This document shows positions 15,062-20,702 of a stretch of 22,931 nt of DNA, in pieces; positions within the stretch are counted from its first letter, which is position 1, and every line of letters starts with the position of its first letter. Source of the DNA: RGIG7332 sp045580305 (GTDB taxonomy: Bacteria > Bacillota > Clostridia > Oscillospirales > JAAYXM01); NCBI GenBank assembly GCA_045580305.1, contig JAZNNQ010000047.1, positions 1 through 22,931 on the forward strand, read 5' to 3'. The position numbers and the translations under genes were made by a program. Under the pieces are notes generated by a model that was not told where the DNA came from, made no database searches, and worked only from the letters and a program-made list of their open reading frames with translations.

Positions 15062-15419
15062 TGCCGTTCCCCTCCGTCATTTCTTTTACAAGGTTGTCGA
15101 TTTCATCTGTATATACCGTTCGACATACAATCTCGCCATCGGGCATTGACCACAGTTTTTTCAACCTCTCGGCAAACTCTTTTATTGCTTCGGATTTGGC
15201 GGTCTTTAACTCTTGGTGCAAAGTTGCTATTGATGAAACATTGATTTCCCTGCACTTATCTAACCTCTCAATTTCTGCCTTTTGGCGGTTGATGAGGTCA
15301 AGGGCAGAGATGATTAACTCTGAACGGCAACCATTTCCAACTGTGCATCTTTCACACTCACTTGTAATTCCTTGCTTGGAACAGTAGTCCAAAGCCTTTA
15401 TAATATCGGTGTCTTTCAT
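15054..15419 (-). CDS. Conserved phage coiled-coil protein
   Basis: 121 residues from ATG 15419, overlapping the upstream stop as ATGA. A Cys-rich start (DYCSKQGITSECERC, GNGCRSE) is followed by the common phage phrase ALDLINRQKAEIERLDK, which begins a coiled coil. A second helix AKSEAIKEFAERLKKL follows and the protein ends polar. This layout is typical of a widespread early protein of clostridial phages with unknown function. Confidence 0.78.
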   Translation of the reverse strand: MKDTDIIKALDYCSKQGITSECERCTVGNGCRSELIISALDLINRQKAEIERLDKCREINVSSIATLHQELKTAKSEAIKEFAERLKKLWSMPDGEIVCRTVYTDEIDNLVKEMTEGNGND

Positions 15420-15580
15420 CGTTTATCCCTTCCGATCTCGTATGTAGCGCAATAATCTTCTTGCTCACAATGATCGCATACTTGTATTGCCGGCTCCTCT
15501 CGTGGATCGGCGCGTCTTATTTCATATGCACTTTTGAAAAACTGCGCACACCGCGCGCATAGTTTCAAATTATTCTTCAT
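15416..15580 (-). CDS. Small zinc-ribbon protein
   Basis: 54 residues from ATG 15580, inside the end of the upstream gene (11-nt overlap); a longer form from 15631 is less likely. LCARCAQFF and CDHCEQEDYC give two Cys pairs plus one, enough for a zinc site. Overlaps the next gene as ATGA. Function unknown. Confidence 0.66.
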   Translation of the reverse strand: MKNNLKLCARCAQFFKSAYEIRRADPREEPAIQVCDHCEQEDYCATYEIGRDKR

Positions 15581-15884
15581 TGGCGCCGCGCTCCTTCGCG
15601 TCAAGTAAACAATCCCCACACCGCAGCTCACAGTTTACCTCGCAAGGTAGCAGCTGTGCTTTCCCATACGGGCACAACTCGCGCGGCAGGTTTGGTATCG
15701 GCATCCAATATAAAACCTTTAAATCTTTAATCTCCGGCCAGTCCTCGCAATACCACTCTCCGTCAAACAGCATAAGCATCGGGCAGTTTTCGAAAGTTAC
15801 ATTCCCGCAATTCCCGCTCACGATCGCAAGCACGGTCTCATCATTTGTCGGGACTTTAATATCCGCATTAATCCATAAATTCAT
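15570..15884 (-). CDS. DUF551-like protein
   Basis: 104 residues from ATG 15884, with a perfect AGGAGG 7 nt upstream; a start at 15905 would lose this. MNLWINADIKVPTNDETVLA, MLMLFDGEWYC and VLYWMPIPNLP follow the DUF551 pattern (a Trp-start, a Gly-x-Trp strand and a WMPxP end). A Cys cluster (CEVNCELRCGDC) follows and may bind zinc. DUF551 proteins are frequent in phages of gut Firmicutes; function unknown. Confidence 0.76.
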   Translation of the reverse strand: MNLWINADIKVPTNDETVLAIVSGNCGNVTFENCPMLMLFDGEWYCEDWPEIKDLKVLYWMPIPNLPRELCPYGKAQLLPCEVNCELRCGDCLLDAKERGANEE

Positions 15885-15895
15885 AAAACAACCTC

Positions 15896-16096
15896 CTAAT
15901 CGCAAATAACAACTAATTCCGGGTTTTCTTCTATCAGCTCAGATGGGTTGAAATTAAACCGGTACAGTTCTTCTCCGTTTTCAATGTCTATAACGGGGCT
16001 GTCCGCAAATTCTGCCAAGGTTTTTATCGTGCACACTTTAACTTCAGCCCCTGCCGGCATCGTTGCCAAGCCTGCAATAAGTTCATAAACTTTCAT
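15896..16096 (-). CDS. Small conserved early protein
   Basis: 66 residues, ATG 16096 with AAGGAGTG 6 nt upstream, 4 nt after the rep stop. KVYELIAGLATMPAGAEVKV is the start of a common phage small-protein pattern (helix, then a Pro/Gly turn and a strand). The acidic end has NPSELIEENPELVV. It is transcribed with rep. Function unknown. Confidence 0.7.
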   Translation of the reverse strand: MKVYELIAGLATMPAGAEVKVCTIKTLAEFADSPVIDIENGEELYRFNFNPSELIEENPELVVICD

Positions 16097-16100
16097 AAAA

Positions 16101-16823
16101 TCACTCCTTTAATTTTCCATCTTTACCGTAGGCATAATCATACCCACCTATACGAATGGCTTTCAGATACCGGGTATCTCCGGTATCCTCCGAATAATAC
16201 TGAGTCTGCATTACTACAATGTATCCTTTAGGTGGATTCAGTCTTGCAGGCTTCTTTTTTATCTCTTTTTGAATAACAACCGGCTGGTCAAGGTTCCTGG
16301 ATGCGGTCCATCGCTTGCCTCTGCCCTCGATACATTCCTTGGTGATATAGTTTGCAAGCCCGGTATAATCTCCACCCGGCTCAAGCTTAGAAACGATAAC
16401 ACGACCGAGTTTCCACAGTTTGGTTATATGCTCAACATCATGGGCGCTCATAACGATATGATGGTGCTCGCGGCCGCGCTCGCCTATTTCTGACACCCCG
16501 ATATATTTAACGGGAGAATAATTGTGCCTTTTTCTCCACTCTCTGACTCTTCGGAAGAATTTAGCAAGCTCCCGCTTTCCCACTTCATAGGCAACTGCCT
16601 TTCTGTATGTAAGAGATATAAAAAGATCTCCCTCTTTAAAGTTTGTGTTTATTAATCTGGCAAGATGCTTTCTCGCTCTGTGTAAATTAGCCTCAGCCAT
16701 TTGCTCTGGGGTAATGTTCTTATTTTTTCCTCGTGGAATTTTTGCTCCTACCTCCCGAGGAGAATAGTATTCCTCTATCTCAAGAACATCTCCGGAATAA
16801 ATTTCCTTTCGATAGTTTGGCAT
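16101..16823 (-). CDS. HUH-endonuclease rolling-circle replication initiator (Rep)
   Basis: 240 residues, ATG 16823. The three HUH motifs are all visible: motif 1 LFISLTY (67-73), motif 2 GREHHHIVMS (117-126, metal-binding H120 and H122), and motif 3 ANYITKE with one catalytic tyrosine Y159 and K162. Such proteins nick one strand of an origin, stay joined to its 5' end and start rolling-circle synthesis. Layout and length resemble plasmid and microvirus Reps more than the two-tyrosine gpA of P2. A nick-like CTTGATAATA lies 43-52 nt upstream of the start codon, and no polymerase, primase or helicase gene is in the window. Activity is inferred from the motifs. The tail (residues 200-240) is outside the catalytic core. 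Confidence 0.88.
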   Translation of the reverse strand: MPNYRKEIYSGDVLEIEEYYSPREVGAKIPRGKNKNITPEQMAEANLHRARKHLARLINTNFKEGDLFISLTYRKAVAYEVGKRELAKFFRRVREWRKRHNYSPVKYIGVSEIGERGREHHHIVMSAHDVEHITKLWKLGRVIVSKLEPGGDYTGLANYITKECIEGRGKRWTASRNLDQPVVIQKEIKKKPARLNPPKGYIVVMQTQYYSEDTGDTRYLKAIRIGGYDYAYGKDGKLKE

Positions 16824-16865
16824 TTTGTTTTTTCACTCTCCTAAAATACGGCGTAAAAATAATTA

Positions 16866-16875
16866 TATTATCAAG
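16866..16875 (-). other. Candidate rolling-circle nick site (double-strand origin)
   Basis: On the minus strand the bases read CTTGATAATA, the same ten bases as the core of the pC194 origin and close to the phiX174 nick (CTTG, then ATATTAATA). A nick would fall between G (16872) and A (16871). It lies in the intergenic region just upstream of the HUH rep gene, with AT-rich sequence on its 3' side. The comparison is from memory. Confidence 0.6.
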
Positions 16876-16899
16876 GTGATAAATAGCCCCCACGGACTG

Positions 16900-16933
16900 C
16901 GCGGAAAACCGCCTTTTGGGGCGATTCTCCGCG
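16900..16933. other. 14-bp hairpin next to the candidate origin
   Basis: On the minus strand CGCGGAGAATCGCC pairs with GGCGGTTTTCCGCG over a six-base loop CCAAAA, with two G-T pairs. It is 25 bp from the nick-like site. There is no T run on either strand, so it is not a typical terminator. Rolling-circle origins usually carry such a structure for Rep binding or strand exposure. Confidence 0.6.
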
Positions 16934-16956
16934 TTATATATAATTATGTAGAAAAT

Positions 16957-18300
16957 CTAATCTTTCTCGTAAAGTTCGTGTGTACCGTCAAGCAGGGCCT
17001 TCTCCTCGTCGGACATCTCATAGCCTAAACGCACGAGCAGGCCATACCACTCTGCAAGATTTTTGTCCGTGCGATATCTGCCATCCCAGTTAATGCAGTT
17101 TCTGCCTGCATTATCGCCGAACTTCATTATTAAATATTTAAAGATGTTTTCTTCCTGCGAATTTCTGCTCATAACGGTATGTACATCCTCGTATGATATT
17201 TGGTCTTCGCCATCACTGTTAACTCCAAAAAACTCATACATCTCCTCATAGCCTATATATGCTCCAATATCTTCTGCCTCCGCATAAAATAGGAATGTAA
17301 CTATTACATCGAATTTTTTCATAATGATGCTTTGAGGAAGATTGTCAATGAACTCTTCTCTAATGTCGTAGGCATTTGCAAAAAGTTCTCTGAGTTTGTC
17401 CATGCGTTCTTTCTTTTCAAGTTTCCGCTTTTCTTCTTCCTTAAAGAACACAGCCTTATCGGCGATCATTTCTTCAGTAAGCGCATAACACAAATACGCT
17501 GTATCACCATTAAAAGCAAAAAAATCTTCATCGTTTTTTCTCTTGTATCCGTTTATTGCTTCACTACACATAACCCAATATCTTTGGGACATCGCGTACT
17601 TATCGCTTCTGCAGTCTTTGTATGATATCTCTGTTAGTCCCGCTGCAAGCAATGCCATTCTTGCCTTTTGCTGTTCCTCCCGTCGTCTCTCCGCTGCTTT
17701 AATACTTTGAAGTTTCCATTTAAAATTGGATGTACCGATTTCGCTGAGCAATTCATTTCGTGCCGCAACACTCTCAACCGAATTAAGCTCATCCAGCTCG
17801 GTCATTGTAATCTGTCTTCCCGCTGCCGCTTTTAATTTCTTCTCATCAAGCTCCGCAAGCTTTACACGGCGCCGGATCGTGCTCTCCGAAAATCCGGTCT
17901 TTTCCTGGATGCCTGCAATGGTATCGCCCAGGTCGAGCATCATCTGAAACCCCTTTGCCTGCTCATAAATGGTAAGATCACTTCGCTGCATATTCTCCAA
18001 AAGCATTGTTGATACCTGCTCGGCTTCGCTCATTTCAACGATTACGCAGGGCACAGTCTCAAGCCCTGCCATCTTGGCAGCAGCCAAACGACGGTGACCG
18101 ATAATAACCGTGTACATTCCCTCACCGTTAAATTTAGAATTTGTTTTAGACACAAACGGTACAACGGTAAGGTTCTGCATAATGCCTTTTGCTTTGATGC
18201 TCTCTGCAAGCTCACTGATGTCACCCAGGTCCTTTCTCGGGTTGTCCTGATGCGGATGCAGCTTGTCCACGCTTAAATAAATAAGATTTTTGTTTTCCAT
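16957..18300 (-). CDS. ParB/RepB-family protein without ParA
   Basis: 447 residues, ATG 18300 with AGGAGG 8 nt upstream. ParB-type N-terminal domain: VDKLHPHQDNPR (11-22), CTP-binding GHRRLAAAKMAGL (68-80) and ENMQR (102-106). A helix-turn-helix follows (~125-150). The central (~200-300) and C-terminal (to 447) parts are helical and unlike standard ParB. No ParA ATPase gene is nearby. It precedes rep in the same operon. It may load onto an origin-proximal site and act in replication, transcription or DNA positioning. It could be a partition protein relying on host factors; function unproven. Confidence 0.82.
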   Translation of the reverse strand: MENKNLIYLSVDKLHPHQDNPRKDLGDISELAESIKAKGIMQNLTVVPFVSKTNSKFNGEGMYTVIIGHRRLAAAKMAGLETVPCVIVEMSEAEQVSTMLLENMQRSDLTIYEQAKGFQMMLDLGDTIAGIQEKTGFSESTIRRRVKLAELDEKKLKAAAGRQITMTELDELNSVESVAARNELLSEIGTSNFKWKLQSIKAAERRREEQQKARMALLAAGLTEISYKDCRSDKYAMSQRYWVMCSEAINGYKRKNDEDFFAFNGDTAYLCYALTEEMIADKAVFFKEEEKRKLEKKERMDKLRELFANAYDIREEFIDNLPQSIIMKKFDVIVTFLFYAEAEDIGAYIGYEEMYEFFGVNSDGEDQISYEDVHTVMSRNSQEENIFKYLIMKFGDNAGRNCINWDGRYRTDKNLAEWYGLLVRLGYEMSDEEKALLDGTHELYEKD

Positions 18301-18370
18301 TTTAAATTCCTCCTAAAACTTGACTAAATCGTTCAAACTATGTACAATATAAATGATGATTTTTTAAATT

Positions 18371-18404
18371 GGTCCTGGTTATGGTCTCGCACCGTGCCGG
18401 GACC
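18371..18404. other. Inverted repeat over the end of the membrane protein gene
   Basis: GGTCCTGG (18371-18378) pairs with CCGGGACC (18397-18404), one T-G pair, with an 18-nt loop. A CTCTTTTT follows on the plus strand only, so it would be a terminator for plus-strand transcription, which is not expected here. It lies about 70 bp upstream of parB and could be a ParB binding site, but this is a guess. Confidence 0.35.
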
Positions 18405-18564
18405 TCTTTTTATTTCTCTTTGCGATCTCATCCCAAGCAGCTCCGATAAGACCTAAGCTCAGAAAAAAGAAGCCAAACGACAAGCTTCCCGCTGTGAACA
18501 TTGCGCCGAAAAATGAAATAAGCATCAACCGCTCCGGCGTTAAAAGTTTCTTTCGCTTTTTCAT
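18379..18564 (-). CDS. Small membrane protein
   Basis: 61 residues from ATG 18564 (AAAGGAG 10 nt upstream; a TTG at 18570 is possible). Basic start KKRKKLLTPER, a hydrophobic region (residues ~11-42, LMLISFFGAMFTAGSLS and FFFLSLGLIGAAW) probably crossing the membrane twice, and a basic end. Between a zinc-ribbon gene and parB. Function unknown. Confidence 0.68.
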   Translation of the reverse strand: MKKRKKLLTPERLMLISFFGAMFTAGSLSFGFFFLSLGLIGAAWDEIAKRNKKRSRHGARP

Positions 18565-18570
18565 TTGCAA

Positions 18571-18738
18571 CTATCTCCTTTTCATAATCTCATAGGTCGC
18601 GCCAAACCTGCGACGCCCACAATGTGAACAAGTAATTTTATTGTCCACCGGTGCCGGCAGCTGTTTGCATATAAAGCTCTCTTTATACAGTTCCAAACAT
18701 TCCCGGCACAAATCTGCTTTATTTACTTGCGGTATCAT
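18571..18738 (-). CDS. Small zinc-ribbon protein
   Basis: 55 residues, ATG 18738 with GGGAGG five to six nt upstream. LCRECLELYKESFICK and TCSHCGRRRF give two Cys pairs, a probable zinc ribbon, and the end is basic. In the pre-frameshift form of the upstream gene, that gene overlaps this start by 20 nt. Function unknown. Confidence 0.7.
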   Translation of the reverse strand: MIPQVNKADLCRECLELYKESFICKQLPAPVDNKITCSHCGRRRFGATYEIMKRR

Positions 18739-18986
18739 TTTCTTCCTCCCTTCTTATAAGGTATATTTCTCCGCATCTTGCAAGCGCTTTTACCCCCCCC
18801 CGATAATCCGAAACGCTTCGCTGAAGCATTCAAAGCTGCCACTCCGCTATACGCTGACGAATAAGTGTGATCGGCTACTCTGGCACAGGCAAGCCCGCTT
18901 TCAACAAACTCATTCAAGAGCTGCAACAGCTTAGTCATTTGGTAGGTACCCGGAATTTGGTTTCTATCTACTTTCACTAATTTCAT
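18735..18986 (-). CDS. Small early protein with frameshift at a G9 tract
   Basis: As read, 83 residues from ATG 18986. MKLVKVDRNQIPGTYQMT, a helical middle (LLQLLNEFVESG), then SAYSGVAALNASAKRFGLS. After a run of nine G (complement of 18793-18801) the frame goes into KSACKMRRNIPYKKGGRK, a poor basic tail. Removing one G gives VKALARCGEIYLIRREE and a stop at 18719-18721, the expected C-terminus (strand VKAxAR, turn, strand IYLIR) for this family of small phage proteins. So the gene has a +1 shift from a phase-variable tract or a sequencing error. Function unknown. Confidence 0.7.
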   Translation of the reverse strand: MKLVKVDRNQIPGTYQMTKLLQLLNEFVESGLACARVADHTYSSAYSGVAALNASAKRFGLSGGGKSACKMRRNIPYKKGGRK

Positions 18987-19003
18987 TTTTCTTTCCCCCC
19001 TCT

Positions 19004-19249
19004 CTATATCGAACGGTACGGTATAAACTGCAGCACTCCGAGTTCGTTGTGCACAATAAAAGCATCAATTGGATTTAGTTCTTCTGCTTTAGGAGACATC
19101 AAAACCTCTCGGCGTTCGTCGCTCGCCACCTGGATATATTCCTGCGGCACGGGGCCTATATACCATCGGAACTTATACAGTGGCTCACCTGCATCATTTA
19201 CACCTATCAACTCACCTATCCCATGATGCTTAACTCTAATCCATCGCAT
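19004..19249 (-). CDS. Hypothetical early protein
   Basis: 81 residues from ATG 19249 (GGAG 8 nt upstream); a longer TTG start at 19282 is less likely because the upstream gene occupies that DNA. Beta-rich: MRWIRVKHHGIGELIGV, then EPLYKFRWYIGPVP, and a strand-rich end (HNELGVLQFIPYRSI). Begins 2 nt after the repaired stop of the neighbouring gene. Function unknown. Confidence 0.66.
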   Translation of the reverse strand: MRWIRVKHHGIGELIGVNDAGEPLYKFRWYIGPVPQEYIQVASDERREVLMSPKAEELNPIDAFIVHNELGVLQFIPYRSI

Positions 19250-19251
19250 AG

Positions 19252-19411
19252 TTATAACTCCATCAAAGGACAATTGATACAAACCTCGTTGAACATGGCT
19301 TCCATCTTCTCATCGTCCCCCCCCATATTTTTCCGCGTACTTTTCGGGGAACTTGCAATACTTATCGCAAATCTCGTTGATTGTCGCCTCGATCTGACCA
19401 GCAATGCTCAT
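19252..19411 (-). pseudogene. Small Cys protein gene, frameshifted at a G8 tract
   Basis: ATG 19411. As read it stops after about 33 residues because eight G (complement of 19317-19324) put a TGA in frame. With seven G it reads on to CINCPLMEL and ends at 19252-19254, 52 residues: helical, with CDKYCKFP and CINCPL. Such CxxxC...CxxC proteins with NCPL at the end are common in phages of clostridia, so the seven-G frame is most likely the original. AAAGGAG lies upstream of the ATG. Function unknown, probably zinc-binding. Confidence 0.62.
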
Positions 19412-19432
19412 ATGATCCACGCTCCTTTCTCT

Positions 19433-19624
19433 TTAAGATAAGCACCGCGCAAGCGTCGCAATAGATATTCCCAGTCCATCTTTAAACGGGAAAACTCGTT
19501 TAACGGTCCGCGGATCTTTCTTCATCCACCTTGAAACCTCAGTCACGCTCAAAATTTCTTTGCCCGGGAACGCCTCAATAATTCTTTCAAGGTTGTCCCG
19601 ATAAGCTTCCTTCTCTCTCGGCAT
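19433..19624 (-). CDS. Small DNA-binding (excisionase-like) protein
   Basis: 63 residues, ATG 19624. MPREKEAYRDNLERI, then a winged-helix-type recognition region KEILSVTEVSRWMKKDPRTV and KRVFPFKDGLGISIATLARCL. Similar proteins follow Cro-like genes in many clostridial phages and are thought to bind DNA as excisionases or regulators. Second gene of the early operon. Function inferred. Confidence 0.72.
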   Translation of the reverse strand: MPREKEAYRDNLERIIEAFPGKEILSVTEVSRWMKKDPRTVKRVFPFKDGLGISIATLARCLS

Positions 19625-19637
19625 TATTCATCCCTCC

Positions 19638-19823
19638 TTAATCAAAAAACCTTGTCCAATTAAATCCGAGAACGGCAGCTATTTTTTTTGCTGTATCCAC
19701 AGACGGGTTTTTCTTTCCGTTTTCTATATCACAATATGCCGGTTGAGATATTTGGGACTTAACTGCTACATCTTTTTGTAACATTCCTTTCTCAGTTCGC
19801 TCTGAGATAAGCCATTCACGCAT
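19638..19823 (-). CDS. Cro-like regulator (HTH_XRE)
   Basis: 61 residues, ATG 19823 with GGAGGTGA upstream. The whole protein is one XRE-type helix-turn-helix: MREWLISERTEKGMLQKDV, recognition helix SQISQPAYCDIENGKKNPS, end AAVLGFNWTRFF. First gene of the leftward operon, divergent from the CI-like gene, as expected of a lytic-switch Cro. It would bind the AATTAGCT operators in the shared region. Confidence 0.82.
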   Translation of the reverse strand: MREWLISERTEKGMLQKDVAVKSQISQPAYCDIENGKKNPSVDTAKKIAAVLGFNWTRFFD

Positions 19824-19836
19824 TTTTTCACCTCCA

Positions 19837-19855
19837 AATTAGCTTTAAGCTAATT
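19837..19855. promoter_or_regulatory. Operator O1
   Basis: A perfect 19-bp palindrome AATTAGCTTTAAGCTAATT, centred at 19846. It covers the -10 of the leftward early promoter, so binding would shut off the lytic operon. Confidence 0.72.
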
Positions 19856-19881
19856 AAAGCATAATTTAAAACTCTTGTCAA
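19853..19881 (-). promoter_or_regulatory. Early lytic promoter (cro operon)
   Basis: On the minus strand TTGACA (19876-19881), a 17-nt spacer and TTTAAT (19853-19858) with TGC before it. A strong promoter, read leftward into the Cro-like gene. O1 overlaps its -10 and O2 its -35. Confidence 0.75.
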
Positions 19882-19897
19882 TAGCTTTAAGCTAATT
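19879..19897. promoter_or_regulatory. Operator O2
   Basis: Same as O1 at 17 of 19 positions, centred at 19888, 42 bp from O1. Overlaps the -35 of the early promoter. Confidence 0.68.
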
Positions 19898-19905
19898 TTT
19901 TTATA

Positions 19906-19934
19906 TTGTTTTTTATAACAATTAGCTATACAAT
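19906..19934 (+). promoter_or_regulatory. Repressor promoter
   Basis: TTGTTT (19906-19911), 17-nt spacer, TACAAT (19929-19934), leading into the CI-like gene at 19954. The -10 lies inside O3, which allows negative autoregulation. Confidence 0.6.
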
Positions 19935-19938
19935 AATT
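19920..19938. promoter_or_regulatory. Operator O3 (imperfect)
   Basis: Matches O1 at about 15 of 19 positions (perfect AATTAGCT half), centred at 19929, 41 bp from O2. Overlaps the -10 of the repressor promoter. Confidence 0.5.
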
Positions 19939-19953
19939 ACAGAGGTGATTTTT

Positions 19954-20301
19954 ATGAATAACCGTTTAAAAACTTCTCGCGAAGAAGCTGGTTTCAGCCA
20001 AAAGCAGGTTGCTATTGAATTAGGCGTGTCAGCTCCTACAGTTTGCGAATGGGAAAAATCAAAAAAATATCCCAGTACCGAAAATCTAATGAAGCTTTCC
20101 AGCTTATATAATGTTTCCGTTGATTATCTCCTCGGTAAAACGGACAAAAAAAATACCGCGCCTAATGGCTCGGTATCTGAAGAAGATATTAAAATTGCTC
20201 TCTTCGGCGGCGCCGATGAGATAACCGATGAAATGTGGCAAGAGGCAAAAGCCTTTGCCGAATACATCAAGGATCGTGAACGCCGAAAGAAGGAAGGCTG
20301 A
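19954..20301 (+). CDS. CI-type repressor (HTH_XRE)
   Basis: 115 residues from ATG 19954 (GAGGTGA 5 nt upstream; an earlier in-frame start at 19906 has no binding site). N-terminal XRE helix-turn-helix (residues ~4-60, GFSQKQVAIELGVSAPTV) ending YLLGKTDKK; C-terminal ~50 residues are acidic and helical. No LexA-like Ser/Lys protease is present, so it is not self-cleaving. The next gene, a metallopeptidase, overlaps its stop as TGATG and probably cleaves it for induction, as in the ImmA/ImmR system of ICEBs1. Confidence 0.85.
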   Translation: MNNRLKTSREEAGFSQKQVAIELGVSAPTVCEWEKSKKYPSTENLMKLSSLYNVSVDYLLGKTDKKNTAPNGSVSEEDIKIALFGGADEITDEMWQEAKAFAEYIKDRERRKKEG

Positions 20302-20702
20302 TGAACAACCTCTTTTTAACAGCTGCAGAAAATAATATAGATGTGGGATATTATAATCTCCCGCTCAACAAATCTATTTCCTGCAAACACAACGATAATT
20401 ATTTTATAGGTATGGATTATTCCCTCACCTTTTCCGGCGCTGAGGAAGTTGTCCATCTCGCCCATGAGCTTGGCCATTGCATAACCGGAAGCTTTTATAA
20501 TGTGCATTCCCCCCTTGATATCAGAGGCAAGCACGAGCGCCGCGCCGATGAGTGGGCGATAAAGAAATTAATACCCGAGGCTGCTTTGGATCAAGCAGTA
20601 AAAAACGGCTACATTGAAGCCTGGGATCTTGCAGAACTTTTCAATGTAACCGAGCCGTTTATAAAAAAGGCTATTTGCTTTTATAAAAAGGATGTGATTT
20701 AA
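20301..20702 (+). CDS. ImmA/IrrE-type metallopeptidase
   Basis: 133 residues, ATG 20301 sharing one base with the repressor stop. Zinc site HELGH (55-59) with E79 in ERRADEWA (79-86), all intact. In the ImmA family this peptidase cuts its partner repressor and so induces the element. The neighbouring repressor lacks a protease domain, which supports the pairing. Probably cytoplasmic, with no signal peptide. Confidence 0.88.
   Translation: MNNLFLTAAENNIDVGYYNLPLNKSISCKHNDNYFIGMDYSLTFSGAEEVVHLAHELGHCITGSFYNVHSPLDIRGKHERRADEWAIKKLIPEAALDQAVKNGYIEAWDLAELFNVTEPFIKKAICFYKKDVI

Noticed and set aside
18371..18404. True terminator for the early operon
   Set aside because: The T run follows the stem only on the plus strand, opposite to the direction of transcription here.
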